Assembly: GCA_030407085.1 (NCBI GenBank)
Contig: CM059582.1
Coordinates: 198,632,001-198,696,000, forward strand
DNA from: Trichopria drosophilae
Lineage: Eukaryota > Arthropoda > Insecta > Hymenoptera > Diapriidae
Length of the DNA: 64,000 nt
Reading direction: 5' to 3'
Shown here: positions 20,812 to 33,692 of the stretch, piece by piece
How the letters are laid out: each line of letters starts with the position of its first letter
Numbering within the stretch: position 1 is the stretch's first letter
Notes under the pieces: generated by a model
The model's database searches: none
What the model saw: the letters and a program-made list of their open reading frames with translations, nothing else
What the model was told of the DNA's origin: nothing
Position numbers and translations under genes: made by a program

Positions 20812-22189
20812 TTAGTTTGCACTTAATTTGATTTCAATTTTAGGTAAATAAAATGTGGTCGAGAAAAACTCTCACCCCGATAGAAGATCGAAAAAAAGTA
20901 ATTTCACGCTATTGTGATACCTAGGAGGTACTAATTGTGTCGAAAAATTTCATTTTTCCCATTCCATTGATAATAATAAGGTTAGGACATAAATAATATT
21001 CTACCAATAACATTTTAAATATTATTAGAGTTCTATATGACATGTAACGTATATATTGAAAACTAGGAGAAACGGTGGTACATTCTGGGTTAAAAAGTAA
21101 GAAGGAAGACGAGGATCGCCTGGAAAATGACGAAGAGAAATACAATGAAATTGGTAATAATGGAAAACGCGTACAGTGACAAGAGCAAAGAAGTGATACA
21201 ATGAGGTATAGAGAGACGAGAACGTGGAAAAGGGGAAGGCGTTCCAGGATAATGGGAAGCTGTACTCAAAGGGCAACGATCGGAACAATCTGGCGGATCC
21301 AGGGTCCCGGAGTACTCGTGCTGATAGAACGTCAATCCGTGGATAAAGTGCGGCAACGGCAGAGATTGGCGGAGGTGGAGGAGGTATATTACACTCTGGT
21401 GCCTCGACAACCACCGCATCAAGAAGCTGGAAGCTAAGTGGGGGTGAAAGTTAGAGCCGTCCAGGGGATTGGCACTGCCGATAATTGAGGGTTGAATTAA
21501 ATTAGCAGAAGTTCTCTTCCGCAACTGACATTCGAAAGTCTCCTGTATTCTACACTCCATGGACTTCGATAGCACGATTTTTTGTCCCTCCAAGTTTCCT
21601 TCCATCGGAGTGGGAGAGAAAAAAAACACCCGACGAGGGAACTTTCAAACTGAATTTTAATGCCGAACAGTTAAGAGGTTAACTTATTATTACGCCGCTC
21701 GCGAGACCGGATTTTCCTTCTCGTAATCCGTTTTTGCTGTTGCGGCATTCCTTGCATCGTTATTTCAAAGGGAATGGAGAATAATGATGGCGAATGTTAG
21801 TTGATCGGATTATTGATGCTTTTTTGGAAAAGAAAATAATTTTCTTTCATTCCTACCTTCAGTTTTGTTTGTGTAATTTACAAAAATAATATACCAGTTG
21901 AGCTTGTTAATCTAAGAACTGAAGGTATTAACCCATTAACGCCTAAATGTCATAAAATTGAACAGTGACTTTGGGCTCACAAATTGTAATGAAATCGATG
22001 TTGGTTTTTGACGATGTTACAATTTCCAGACGTTTCTGGGTGAGCTCCACACGATGTACATCATTAAAAAAGGGGAAATGTCATCTTGTTCTTTTTCTGT
22101 CAAAATTTTCTTTAAAAAATTCAAAATGACTGAAATTTTTACATTTTTTTAACGTTTTCAGTTGAAAATATTCACTTGAGTGTTTTTAA
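20812..22189. other. Intergenic with a GC-richer island
   Basis: About 20840-20920 is a copy of the 2098-2180 repeat. From about 21060 to 21640 the sequence is distinctly richer in G and C and holds overlapping open frames on both strands (longest 179 residues, minus, 21090-21629). The predicted product is low in complexity and not recognised. The island could be an unannotated exon or start region of a noncoding transcript. The remainder shows nothing. Confidence 0.35.
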
Positions 22190-22690
22190 GGTCCTTTATC
22201 TCTGATTTCGAATCTGATGCCAGAATTTGAAAATTCAAAATGGATGATCCAATCTGTAGAAATTTTTTGTATATATAATACTTACAGTTAAGAATGTCCA
22301 CTACGAAATTTTTGAGGTCTAAGATTACGAATGAGTCGGAGAATTCAAAATAGTGGATCCAATGTGGCGAGGAAACTTTTTCTTGTTGAGATTATTGCAA
22401 CATTGTATCCAATGACAAAAAACTATATGAATCTCAACAATCCATTTATTAGAAACATGAACCGAATTCGAAGTTACAATCCGGTTTATGAAAGTCTGTT
22501 TTAAGACCGCCATGTTGGACCGTTATTTTGTATTTTTAATTATATCACCATATTCGTAATCCTCGACCCAAAAAACCTCCTAGTGGACAATTTCAACAAA
22601 TAGAACGGTTAAAACATGAAATTCTGCCATATTGGATCCGCCGTTTTTAATTTTCGAATCCTGACATCACTTTCATAATAATAAACTCCA
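22190..22690. repeat. Diverged cluster of the AAAATGG / GATTACGAAT repeat family
   Basis: Contains AAATTCAAAATGGATGATCC, GATTACGAATGAG and, in the opposite orientation, ATTGGATCCGCCG and ATTCGTAATCCTCGACC blocks. It is a degraded, two-orientation copy of the family at 184-911. Confidence 0.65.
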
Positions 22691-25600
22691 AAAACCCTCG
22701 AATGCAAATTATTATTCGTGCACTATAAGTGCAAAATGAATTTAGTCCGGAGCCAAGTAAGTTTCTCACAAACTGAGTTGAAAATACTATTTTGCTCCCT
22801 ATATCGCGGAAATAAAATGGCACTCGCTCGTATGAGAAAATAGTATTTATAACAATAGGTCACACAATAGGTGTTTACAAATTTGCTCATCTCGGCAAAC
22901 ACCTGTTTTGCTCCCTTGTTGTACAATGTACTATTTTTATATTTTTGTCAGCATTATTCATTCTAATGTTCTGAATGTTAAAATATGCTAACCGATCCGT
23001 TATCACGCACCTTAAAACTCCCTTTTATGTTATGAGTTGCCAAAATTACTGTGGGCGAGTAAAAATGTTACTACAGTAGAGTCCCGGTATATTTAATCCA
23101 GTCGGTTCCTCGCCTTCCCCTCGCGTCTCGTTATACTTACCAAAAGTTGGGGCATGTCGCTTCTCCCACTCCCTTATTTTTATTATTACTCCCTTATTTG
23201 TATTTTAGTTAATCATTAGTAGTTATATTTAAGCAATAACGTAGTTGAAGCCCCTCAAACTGCAGTGACTAGTTGAAAAATATAGTCAAATTAACTCTTT
23301 TCAGTGTATGTCCCAAAATAATCATTGCACTAATCTGTTAGTTAATCGCTTTTACTTACAATTAGTTCAGATCAATGTTAATTGCCTTAAAACTGAGTCG
23401 TTTTTTCCATTTTCATTCAATATATCGAATGAATATTGATCCGTGATTTACGTAATACTTGTTATAACATATCTAGAAAATTAAATTTGTGATTAACATA
23501 AGAAACAAAAAACATTGCAGGGAAATTTAGTCATGAATTTCCTCAAGTTTGTAATAATTATAGTAAGCTCGGACATTAAATCACACGGATCTCCGCACTT
23601 CTAGAGAAGACGTAAACTGCAAGATGCATTATTATAACTTACACGAGGAGAGAACGAATTACAAGGAGTGCTCTGGAAGAAACTTTATGCAAGGGTAAGC
23701 GTTGGCCAAATCGCACTAAGGAAACGGAGGCTTCTAAACTATACGTAACTTTGCTGTTTTTCGCGATTTGCATCGAGCTTTCGTGAAGATGAGCCATTCA
23801 TTTCCGGGCTTGCATACGTGTCGCCCATTTTTGCTCCACTTGACACGAGATAAACACGAAACGATATTTCAAGTCAAGTTAACTTGTGCAACCAGCACAG
23901 ATAATATGTGCGATATTCATTTACATTACCGCATTGGGTGTCATTGTGAGGTTACGACTAGCAAATTTTCATTATTTTTATTACTATTATTACCATGAGA
24001 AATTACCATGTTTGCTATGAATAAACTTAATGGATATTGCTTGGTATGGTAATATATTCTTTCAAAATTATTGCACCAATATTACATCATTATCCCGGTG
24101 AAAAATTGTTTGGACATCATCGTGCATAATTATTCATTTTCATTCAATAACAAGAACTAATAATAATACTCTCTAAACTTGAAATAATAAAAAACGACTC
24201 ATATACAGCCGAAAGTGGGTTACCATCAAGTTTTTTATTGACAAATAGTACGAAAATACTAATTCATTAGTAAAATTCTACTAGTCTACAAGTAAATATT
24301 TACTTTTTAATTTTGTAGTTTGTAGAATTAGCAATAAATTAGTAGGTTTTACTCACTTTTCATTTTCTTATTGGTAGTTTTTAAGTAGTTCAAGTTTTAG
24401 AGAGTAGTTTGTCTTTACTGGTTAACAAAATAAACACACAAAATAAAAGCAGCTGTTTTACCGATTATTCTTAATAAATCACTCATTTTTGTTAAAGAAA
24501 TATCACGATGTAAACAAAAATTTACTACAATGATAGAAACAAAAATCATTCATTTTTATAGAATCATTCATAATCTTTTAGTAATTTTGTTGCGAATAAA
24601 ACGTATTTATATTTGTAAAATACATGTTTTCCTATACCTGCATTCACAGTCGTTCATGTTAAATTTACAACGATGTAAAATTTCTAACCTCAAATATCGT
24701 TATTTCGTCACATATGGAAGCTTTTTCAAAACTGTATACTCAGCAAAATTTTCGGTTGCGTTTACTAGAAATCCAAGTTCTTTTAGCCGTAGTAAACCAA
24801 ATATCATTTTAGATGAACAAAAAATGACAAATAAAATTCGAAATCATCGAAAATCATTTTTTAAAAAACATTAATGCAGTTTATTATAATCGTTATTGAC
24901 CAAATTATTTAAATTTAGATTTTAATCAGATTTTATATTTTTAAGATCAGGTTTTATATTCAGATGAAAGTTCATCTTAGTTCATTATAACCGACCCAAG
25001 AAGATCCGAAAAAATCTCTAAAATTAGGTCAAATTCGATCATTTTCTTACATATCTTTTTTACTCGGCGGTTTTCTTGAAATCATTTCAAAATTACGACA
25101 CCTCAATGAAATGTTCTGAAATCAGCGTAAAAGTAATATTCATTTATTTCACATCATTATTCCCTCTAGATTAATTGATAGAGTTTTTAAAATGTGCGAA
25201 TAAAATATTCAACCTGTAAAGCTTAATAATATTTCAATGTTCCGGGAACGTGGATGGAATATTGCTTTGGAATATTCCCAATGTTCCAAAGAAATATTCC
25301 AGGAATATGGATGGCATGAAGTGTGCTATTGGTGTCATTCAAAATTATACAGTATATTGCGCATATATGCAAAGATCGGAAATTTTTGTATAATTATTAA
25401 TGAATTTTGTCAAAAATATTGCCTATAAATTATATATAATTACTATGAATCATGCATGGCAATCAACTATTATAGAAGAACATTGATATATTAAAATCAA
25501 AAATAAGTTTATGTCTGTTTCTGTTGGCCTTTTCTTGAGAATTCAGGTCCAGAAATCTGGTAACAAAATAGCTTTATCATCTTCTATAATAGTGTAGGAT

Positions 25601-28214
25601 AGTAAATATATGCCTAAAAGGAATCAACCTCAAAATGATGAATTTTGTTTTAAGACCGAATGTTTAGTGAATAATTCAATAATGTAGTAGAAGAATGTGG
25701 TTCTAAGCATTGAAAACTAATTCCTTTAATTGGATACGTAATGGTGCATTGTTCAGAGATATCCGGCAATTTGATGTGTTACAGTCTGAATCAAATAAGC
25801 CTACTTGATTGGATTGTAGTAGCTCGATTGTTACATAGAACTAGTATTATACTGGGTCTGTTACACTATCATCGACTACGATACAATTTCCGTTCAATTC
25901 ATTACACGGCAAACATCGAAAGATAGGTACAATACCTTGGAGTATCATGTAATGCTTATAATATTGACTAAATTTAGTTTTACATTTATATTTGTATTCG
26001 TTTAGTTTCTGCAGTTCTGATTAGACCTTTCAACGTTTCGTTTCGACACATAACCATGAACATGTCCCCGTATTAAAAAAATGGATTTTACCGACTTAGA
26101 AGCAAAATTTTAATTATGCTAAATATCTAAAATATAGAGCTAAAACTCATTTATAACTAAATTCTAAAAAAAAATCCTATCCAAGGAGTTTTAATGCTTT
26201 ATTCGGCCTGTTCACCTACTGGGACAGTCGTTTCGTAAGCGTTCAGCTAATGGGACATTCTCCTGAAGCGCCGATTTCAAACTCCAAGTCATATAAATGA
26301 AAAGAAATCATAATTTTTTCTTGAATCATTTTTAACATAAAATGGTGTGGCGTTATTGACATTCTACACAGAAAAAAGGATTTTTTCGAAAATCAACCGC
26401 TTAGTCCTGAAATTCATTGTAGCAGTCTAGTAAATAGATTCAAACACATGAAATTATTTACTCAGAAATTAAATATCCAAAAATTCTAATCAATTGGCTA
26501 TTGCAACTATTACCTTAGTTGCTCCAATCCATTTCTCATCTGGTTTTGAGGGCACAGAGCGGTTAGTTGTCTTAACCAATCCTTTAGTTTAGTCTTCTAA
26601 TATTTATTACTCCCGATTATTTTAGTTTTATCGGTGCTTTTCTTAAATGCAACATAATTCAGCGTTGTCTCGCATTCACTTTAAGAAACTGTAGAAGGCC
26701 ACCAATTCATTAGTTTTTGGTACTAATTAATTAGTTAATTAGTTAAAAACTATAAATATTCGCTGTGATAAAAAGAATTTAAGAGGTCGGAATTGGGGCA
26801 TCTTTCCCTGTATATTATTTAGTCTCTAGATCTTCAAGACTATTAGACTATTTTAGATGAACCAAATACAGCAACAGATATAACTTGATTTGTCAATGGA
26901 TCTTGTTTGAAATTCCATTTCGTAGTCAACAATGTCGGAAACTGTAATGCCTAATGTCAGAATATAGTTTTACCGAGTTATGTGCCTCTGATCTGAAAAA
27001 GTAAATCAGATCGTGCATAATTTTATGCGTTTTCTGCATTTAGACGAGAATTTCTCCATCTGAGACGTCGTATAAGTATCAATATATTTCAGTATCAGTT
27101 TAAAAATATACCACATAATAATTACCTCTAAGTAAATGATATATTATATTTCATGATCCCTTAATAAAACTGATACATCAAAGAGTGGTTTTCTTCTACG
27201 TAAAATATCAGATAATGTTTTATTCTTCTTTTGTAATTCATTATTTTGCAGAAACAAAAATGTAGTTTTGTGAGCAATAATCAATAATCCGAAAAGAAAT
27301 TAGTAACTGCAAACAAACAAATAACCTGTTCCAATTTTTGATCCCAGAATTCATTCAAGGCACCCTAATTACGAAAAAATCAGCATGACAGAAATTTTCC
27401 CGGCTGTCCACATTTAATAAATATCATCATAATACGAGAAGAAGCTCAGCTGCTGAAAAATCAGAATCGAACACTCTCGATTACTCCTGAACCAAAAGAA
27501 TCACACTTTAGTTTATCTTGATTAACATTTACTCTCTGTAGTATTTAAGGATATTAAACTGATCAAGAACTAATAAGATTGAACTGTTAAGATGACAAAT
27601 TAGAACAATATAGACAACAAAATACCTCGTGTTCACATTAAAAATTTACGTCATTTTTATTAATGTCATTTATCCTGTAAAACCTTACGACCGATTAATT
27701 TTTAAAAATGTGTAAGAAATAATCTACTTTTTTAGGATAAAGTCCATTTACTATACTTAGATTGAATTATTCTGCAAATACCTAATTTTCTTATGTCAAA
27801 ATATATTTCATTTGAATTGAATAAATATTGATTTATGCACTATGCAGAAATAGTGCTTAATCTATTTACGAGCTCGTTCTACATAGCTCATCGGCAATTC
27901 ATCTTACGTTTTCCAGACGCACCTGGTAAGCGACCGCTGAGTCAACATCGACGTCGTCATCGATCAACTCGGCACAACGGCAAGATTGGCCCTTCCTCAA
28001 GGCGGAAGTCAACATAGTCTGGCACCGGTAGTTTAAGGAGGCATATACGACAATGTAATCCAGGGTAATCCGGAGCGAATCGTTTGCATAACCGAGCGAT
28101 TTGTCCTAACCCTAAGAGGGTGGATTCGGCAGCCGGAAGTTGACCGTTTATATGAAGGTGGCCGGATTTAGGGCGGATCAGGGCGCGGTATGCTGATTGC
28201 CAACAAATGCTGCC
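22691..28214. other. Intergenic, upstream of neuroligin
   Basis: No gene recognised. Short open frames (for example 23768-23998, 24530-24874, plus) have no family resemblance. The last 300 bases (from about 27900) are GC-richer and probably contain the 5'UTR or start region of the neuroligin transcript. Confidence 0.45.
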
Positions 28215-28424
28215 ATGCTCACACGATGCCAGCAGGCGGCCGGAACGTGGCCCCCGCTGGACCAGAGGATGCTGAGGATGCGAGGAACCTACGTCAACGG
28301 CAACCTTACACTCGTAATTATCCTGCTGGTCCTGGGGGCCATCGTTTGCGGCTCGCAATCCACCACGCGATACGCCTCGAGGATCGTCGAGACCAAAAGC
28401 GGACAAATTCGTGGTATTCTCCAG
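28215..28424 (+). CDS. Nlg: Neuroligin, first coding exon (partial)
   Basis: Neuroligins are postsynaptic adhesion proteins with an inactive esterase-like ectodomain that binds neurexin. This exon encodes a signal peptide (NGNLTLVIILLVLGAIVCGSQ) followed by the start of the esterase-like domain, with SRIVETKSGQIRGILQ matching the conserved first strand of insect neuroligins. The exon ends CTCCAG and is followed by GTAAGA, a consensus donor, leaving phase 0. ATGs in frame are at 28215, 28269 and 28278; the latter two place the hydrophobic core at typical signal-peptide distance, and the first is the longest choice. No second exon is seen on the plus strand in the rest of the window, so the first intron would exceed 35 kb. 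Cholinesterase-like relatives share the domain, but this N-terminal motif fits neuroligin best. Confidence 0.75.
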
Positions 28425-31400
28425 GTAAGAGAATACACTTAAGAGAATACATCATACAGGTTTGAGTATTATCTTTCATCGAGAGTCGTTAAGGCACTTT
28501 GTCGTCATGAACATGTTGTCACCTCAAAAGAAGGCTGTGGATAATCCCAGTAATATCTTCTAAGCGACTAAAACAAAAAATCAAATTATTAGCATTATTT
28601 TCCACGAATTATAGAAAATAATTTATCTAAACAAATAACAAATTGATCAGCATGTAAGCACAACGTGTCATCATTTGAGGAACTTGCAAAGAAGCAACAA
28701 AATTTAGGAAAATATTGATGAACATGATCTTATCTTATCACAAAATTACGGAAAATTTTAGCTCGATTGATTTAATATTCATTGCGATCAGTTAAAAAAG
28801 AATGGTTTCCAAACAATGCTTTTAGTTCGGATGGTCAAGTCGAATCCGCAATTCTACGACGAAACAATTCGTTCTTTTTTTTATAACAGATAATTTTACA
28901 CAATATTCTCACCTCCTTACACTATCGAAATATGTAAACAAAACAAAACTGTATTGGTCCGCCGATAAAGTGGAATTTTAGAACCGAAATCAAACAAAGA
29001 AAGTAAATAAAAAAGTACTTAAACAATTTTTCAAAATTTGTGCTCAGTATAACTAATTTAAGTTTGAAGAAACGGCATCTTAAAAATGCTAAAGAATTTA
29101 ATTCAGAATTGGCCGTGAATTTTTGGAAATTGGTGATTTTTATTTATTTTCGAAAATTCTCAATCCGTTTATTTGATTTTTTAAACAGTTATATGTAGTA
29201 GAATACGGCAGGGCTAAGTGAGCAATTTTTCTCACTTTCCTTTAATGAATAGTTCAATAAACATTTTATTCATCCTCATGCATAAGACATCTAATCCTTT
29301 CTACAAGTTCCCAGATTTCTATCTAATAAGCCATAACAAGAGTATGGGATAAATTTAACAATTTTATAATAATTAGAAATTTTCACCAAAATATGGCTTT
29401 CTAGATGTGATATACGATTACTACTTTACAATGAAAATGCAGTAAATTAAATAGTAACGTTCCGCACCAGTGCAAAATAACATGCTGGGTCGACTATTAC
29501 TACTTAGATTACCCTATGTTTCTATGCGTAATCCGCGACTTCAACGGTGTTTTAAATATTCCCATATAAATTTCTACGTTGTAACTTTGTTACAAACAAA
29601 GTTAGTTTGTAAAAAGCGAGAAGTATACCAAAAGTCTGTTATTATATCGTAAGTGGAAACAGACGAGATTGGTCAGACATAAAAAACGATATTCATTCTT
29701 TTAATTCTTACAATTAATTAGAACATATTTTTTAAACAGCTATTATTAAACTATATAAAATTATTTTTTTAATTTTTTGCATATTACGGGCGTTTTTGGG
29801 TATTTTACGAACTAATGTATCTGTTCATATTACACGTTTATAAGAGAGATAATCTACTAGTTCGCCTTGCAATAAATTTAATAGAGAACTGCATCCAGAA
29901 ACTTCGCATAGGAAAAGATATTTTAATAATCTTTTTTGTACAATCCATGTTTACAAGAATATGTAGAATACGTCGCAACTGATTTTTATACAGGGGATGT
30001 AAAAATAACTTTTTGTTATTATCGTATTTTCGACGTTTTTGTAATATTACTGAAGCGTTCTGAAAAAACTTTTTTAGAAAGTGAGTCAGTATCTGATTGG
30101 TTAAAAAGTGAATTAACGTTGAGAGGCATTAATCTTTTAAACAATCATTATATCATTATCTATAATAAGCGTTATTCTCTGCATAAATATCAGTTGTAAG
30201 GCATATGGCCCAAACTATTTCTCCAGTATCCAGTATAAAAATGCAATAAATTGGATAATATCAGAAGATAAATATAAACGTCGGAACATTATACCGTAGG
30301 CTAACAACCTTAGAAGTACTGTATACATAAAGCCTGTTGCAATTTCCGGAAAAAGTAACCGAAGTTTTTTTATCTTTACGGGTTCAGAATTGTACGAAAC
30401 AGAGTTTAGTAATTTTCTGAAATCTTTTGGTAATTTGGAATTTTTTCGTAATTTTTTGAAAATGTATTTTAATTTTGTTTCTTAAAATTCTGAAATGGTA
30501 ACAGTAAAAAACTTCAGTTACTATTTCACAAAATTCCTAGAGAAACAGTGTACGTTATAAACCCATAGCATTATCTAGGTTACAATTAAAACTTACAGTT
30601 TAGACGTTTTTTGGAAGATCATGTCTAGACAAAGTGTTACTAATCAGCCTTGTTAATTAGACAACCCACATTGATATTAAACTCGTATAGGAATGCAAAA
30701 TATGGTTAATTAAAAACAAAACATAATACGGATAACGGAGTACAAATATGACGGAGTACATAAATGATCGAAATTGTAAAATAACAAATCAGGAGAATAC
30801 AACAAAAATACAAATGTGTAAAAAATAAATAAAAAAATCTATTTTTATGATACCAATTATGAACTCGAGCAAATGATGATGTTTTTGTGATTCATACTTT
30901 TAATTTTGTTTAACCTTTCAAAAGATCCCAGGTTCAACTCCCTGACCATGGAATCTTCGTTAACATCATAAAAAAATTGTGAATTTATCTAGCAAAATTT
31001 GCATTTTTTGTTTCCGTCGTCAGAAAAAAATTAACTAAAAGAATTAAAAGCATGCATCACAAAAACACCGTGATATGCTCGTTAAAAACGTACATCATTT
31101 GTTTAAATAAAGAGTTGGTTTTATTTAAACAAATGCTACGCATACAATTTTGGCGGTAAACACAATTAAGAAACATAAACAAAATAATAAAAATATCTGT
31201 AAGATCATCTTCTCTCTAATTCATTCGCTATATTTAATAATTCGGCTTTTTTAGAAATACAGAAAAACAATAATGTAATTAACTGATTTTTCTCATGATA
31301 TAAGAAAAACATTACAAAACTACTTGAACTTGAAATTCATGTACTCATCATAAATTACTCATATTAAACAAAAAAGAGGACTCTCACCAGCTATTATCAT

Positions 31401-33089
31401 TTTTATATTCAAAATAGTCTTTTCCACTGTTTCCACAAAAATACTCGTCATCAAACCTCCTTTAACTGCACATGTACACCATCTTCTTATCAAATTCTTT
31501 TTATACCATGATAATTAAATCCAGGTGATTAATCATGAAATCTAATATGCAAGTCACTGATCCGACTATCGGATTGGATTCTTTCGTTATATTTTTGATG
31601 CAAATTGCCCATCTCTGTCAAAGCATGAATAATTTCGTGCAATTCAACCTCATTTACTCCACGCTTTCCGAACCGATGATTGTTTTAAATAATGGCCATT
31701 CATGGGATGATCAAAGAATAGGATTGAACCATAATAAATGCAAAGCGAAGCAAGCCCCACGAATTTCAACACGATTATTAAATCAACCACGATCACAAAT
31801 CGATTTGCATATATTTCAATATGTTGGTATTATACAGATTTAATAGGACATTATTTTAAATTTTATGTATTAAAAGAATTAATACACTACAAAAATAATG
31901 CATCGTTTCAGGATTTTGTGTAATTTTTTTAAAACTTCTAGGTTCAGAGACAAGCGCATTTTTAAATTCCCTATAAATCAAACAACGTTACCCTACAAAT
32001 TTCCAAAATTTCCATGTTCGTAGAATGGATTGTATATGTTTTAAAATATTTAATAAATTATCAGCACTTTTAGTGTTACAAGAGAGTAAAGAAATTACGT
32101 CCTTGGTATTTCTTCTCTGAACTTATGGCAAATTTTTTCGTGTATTTTAGTGTGATCTACCATATCAGACATATATTTTAAAGTTAAAATCTTGAGGGAA
32201 TAATTGCTCAAATTAAATTAGAGAAATTTATGTTCATTTTAAATAAATCGTAATCATAGTCGTAAAAAAACTAAAAAAAATCGATTATTTGAATAAGGAT
32301 TAATTAAATAAAAATGTACAACAAAAGTTCAGATTGAATGACACGTGAAGGGTTAAGAAATATTTTAATTTTGAACCCTGGTATTTGAGATACGTAGTAG
32401 CTTCACAGATATCAACCCCTCACATCATATTGATTTGATAATAAAGACAATTAATCGAATTATTTCTAATAATATAACCAGAACCAATTACATTTTTCTC
32501 GTTAAAAAAGAAACATTTGAATTTGAAAAAAAAGATACATTGCAATTAAATGTCTCAATTGATTCGCTCTCACTGAATTTTCAAGAAGTAAGCTCTTTAC
32601 TATAATTTTATCCTATGTGCAGAATTTCAATGGGTGACTGATTGAAGTTGACCAATCAGAACACTCGAAAACTACAGGAGCGAAACCAATTTTGCTCAAC
32701 GTGGCAGTAACTGCCTGATAGAACTAACTTTCCAAGCAAGACTCTTTTTATTAGTTATATACAGGGAACTCGTCTGCTAGAATGGTCTAAAATACGTCAA
32801 GAATCTGTGCTATATAAAAAAAATGGTTTCTGCACAACATAAGTTTTACATAATTAAACCTTATTTAATTGACTTGAATAGAAGAGTACATACAAAGTAG
32901 TAACATTAAGTAGTAAATAGAATTTAATCAGGACATTGTACTACACTAGGAAATCTAGCCCAAGATTCGTGCAGTTTGCAATTTTTTATTCGTTACTATA
33001 GGAATCCATCTCCAGAACTTTTAACTTTTAAGAGGATGCACTACAGGAATATCGAATTGATTTTCAATGAAATCAAATTGAAAGCGCAG
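28425..33089. other. Probable neuroligin intron 1, first part
   Basis: No exon, RNA gene or delimited element is seen. Open frames of 60-102 codons (for example 31535-31843) are not recognised. Confidence 0.5.
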
Positions 33090-33243
33090 AATATGTTTTT
33101 TTTTATTTAGGGGTCAAAAATATAAGCAAGGTTATTTCTCGACTTTCGTTAGAATTATTGATTTCCAAAAAATTGTATTTTCGTATGGATGTGCACACTT
33201 GAGAGTCTCATAGTATTGTAGAATATGATCTACAGTATTTTGA

Positions 33244-33260
33244 AGGTCACTTGAAGGTCA
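33244..33260 (+). promoter_or_regulatory. Direct repeat of AGGTCA, 5-bp spacer
   Basis: AGGTCA at 33244-33249 and 33255-33260 is spaced like a DR5 nuclear-receptor element. A second copy (TGGTCA 33673-33678, AGGTCA 33684-33689) has the same spacing. Function is not shown. Confidence 0.3.
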
Positions 33261-33539
33261 GGATACTGAACACCACGGCGATGACTTTATACATTTCTTG
33301 TGATCCATCAAAGTTAGACAAATACATGAAAAGTTTATGTGATTGCGAATAACGAAAAAATAGTATGGTTGATTAAAATTCATTCTTGACCTTCAAATCC
33401 AAGGTCAAAAATGCAATTTCATGAAAAAGACTCATTTTTCTTGTATTCAAACATACATACATAATAAGGTTCGAAAAAATACCTTCGTAGTTGTTAAAAA
33501 AAGATCCAAAGAATGCCCTTATGAATTTTCTTTATTTAG

Positions 33540-33552
33540 AGGTCAAAGGTCA
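33540..33552 (+). promoter_or_regulatory. Direct repeat of AGGTCA, 1-bp spacer
   Basis: AGGTCA at 33540-33545 and 33547-33552 forms a perfect DR1, the site type bound by HNF4 and by USP/RXR partners. It lies in the second copy of the tandem segment. Function is inferred from motif only. Confidence 0.3.
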
Positions 33553-33692
33553 AGATTATTTGTCGAATTTCTTTAAAATTATTGATTTTCTAAAGATTTG
33601 GTTTTCATATGGGTGTGCAGACTTTTAAAGAAAGCTCCACGGTATTCTGGAATATGATCCGCAGTATTTCGATGGTCATTTGAAGGTCAAAC

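Larger units (their letters stand above)
33090..33692 (+). repeat. Two tandem copies of a 170-bp segment, offset about 430 bp
   Basis: About 33090-33263 and 33520-33692 share blocks in the same order: TTTATTTAG(G/A)GGTCAAA, AAATTATTGATTT, GTGTGCA(C/G)ACTT, GAATATGATC and AGTATTT(T/C)GA. They differ at many positions, so the duplication is old. Each ends in paired GGTCA half sites. Confidence 0.7.

Noticed and set aside
30930..30960. tRNA-like B box (GGTTCAACTCC)
   Set aside because: No matching A box, anticodon arm or acceptor stem at the right distance, and the T stem pairs poorly.
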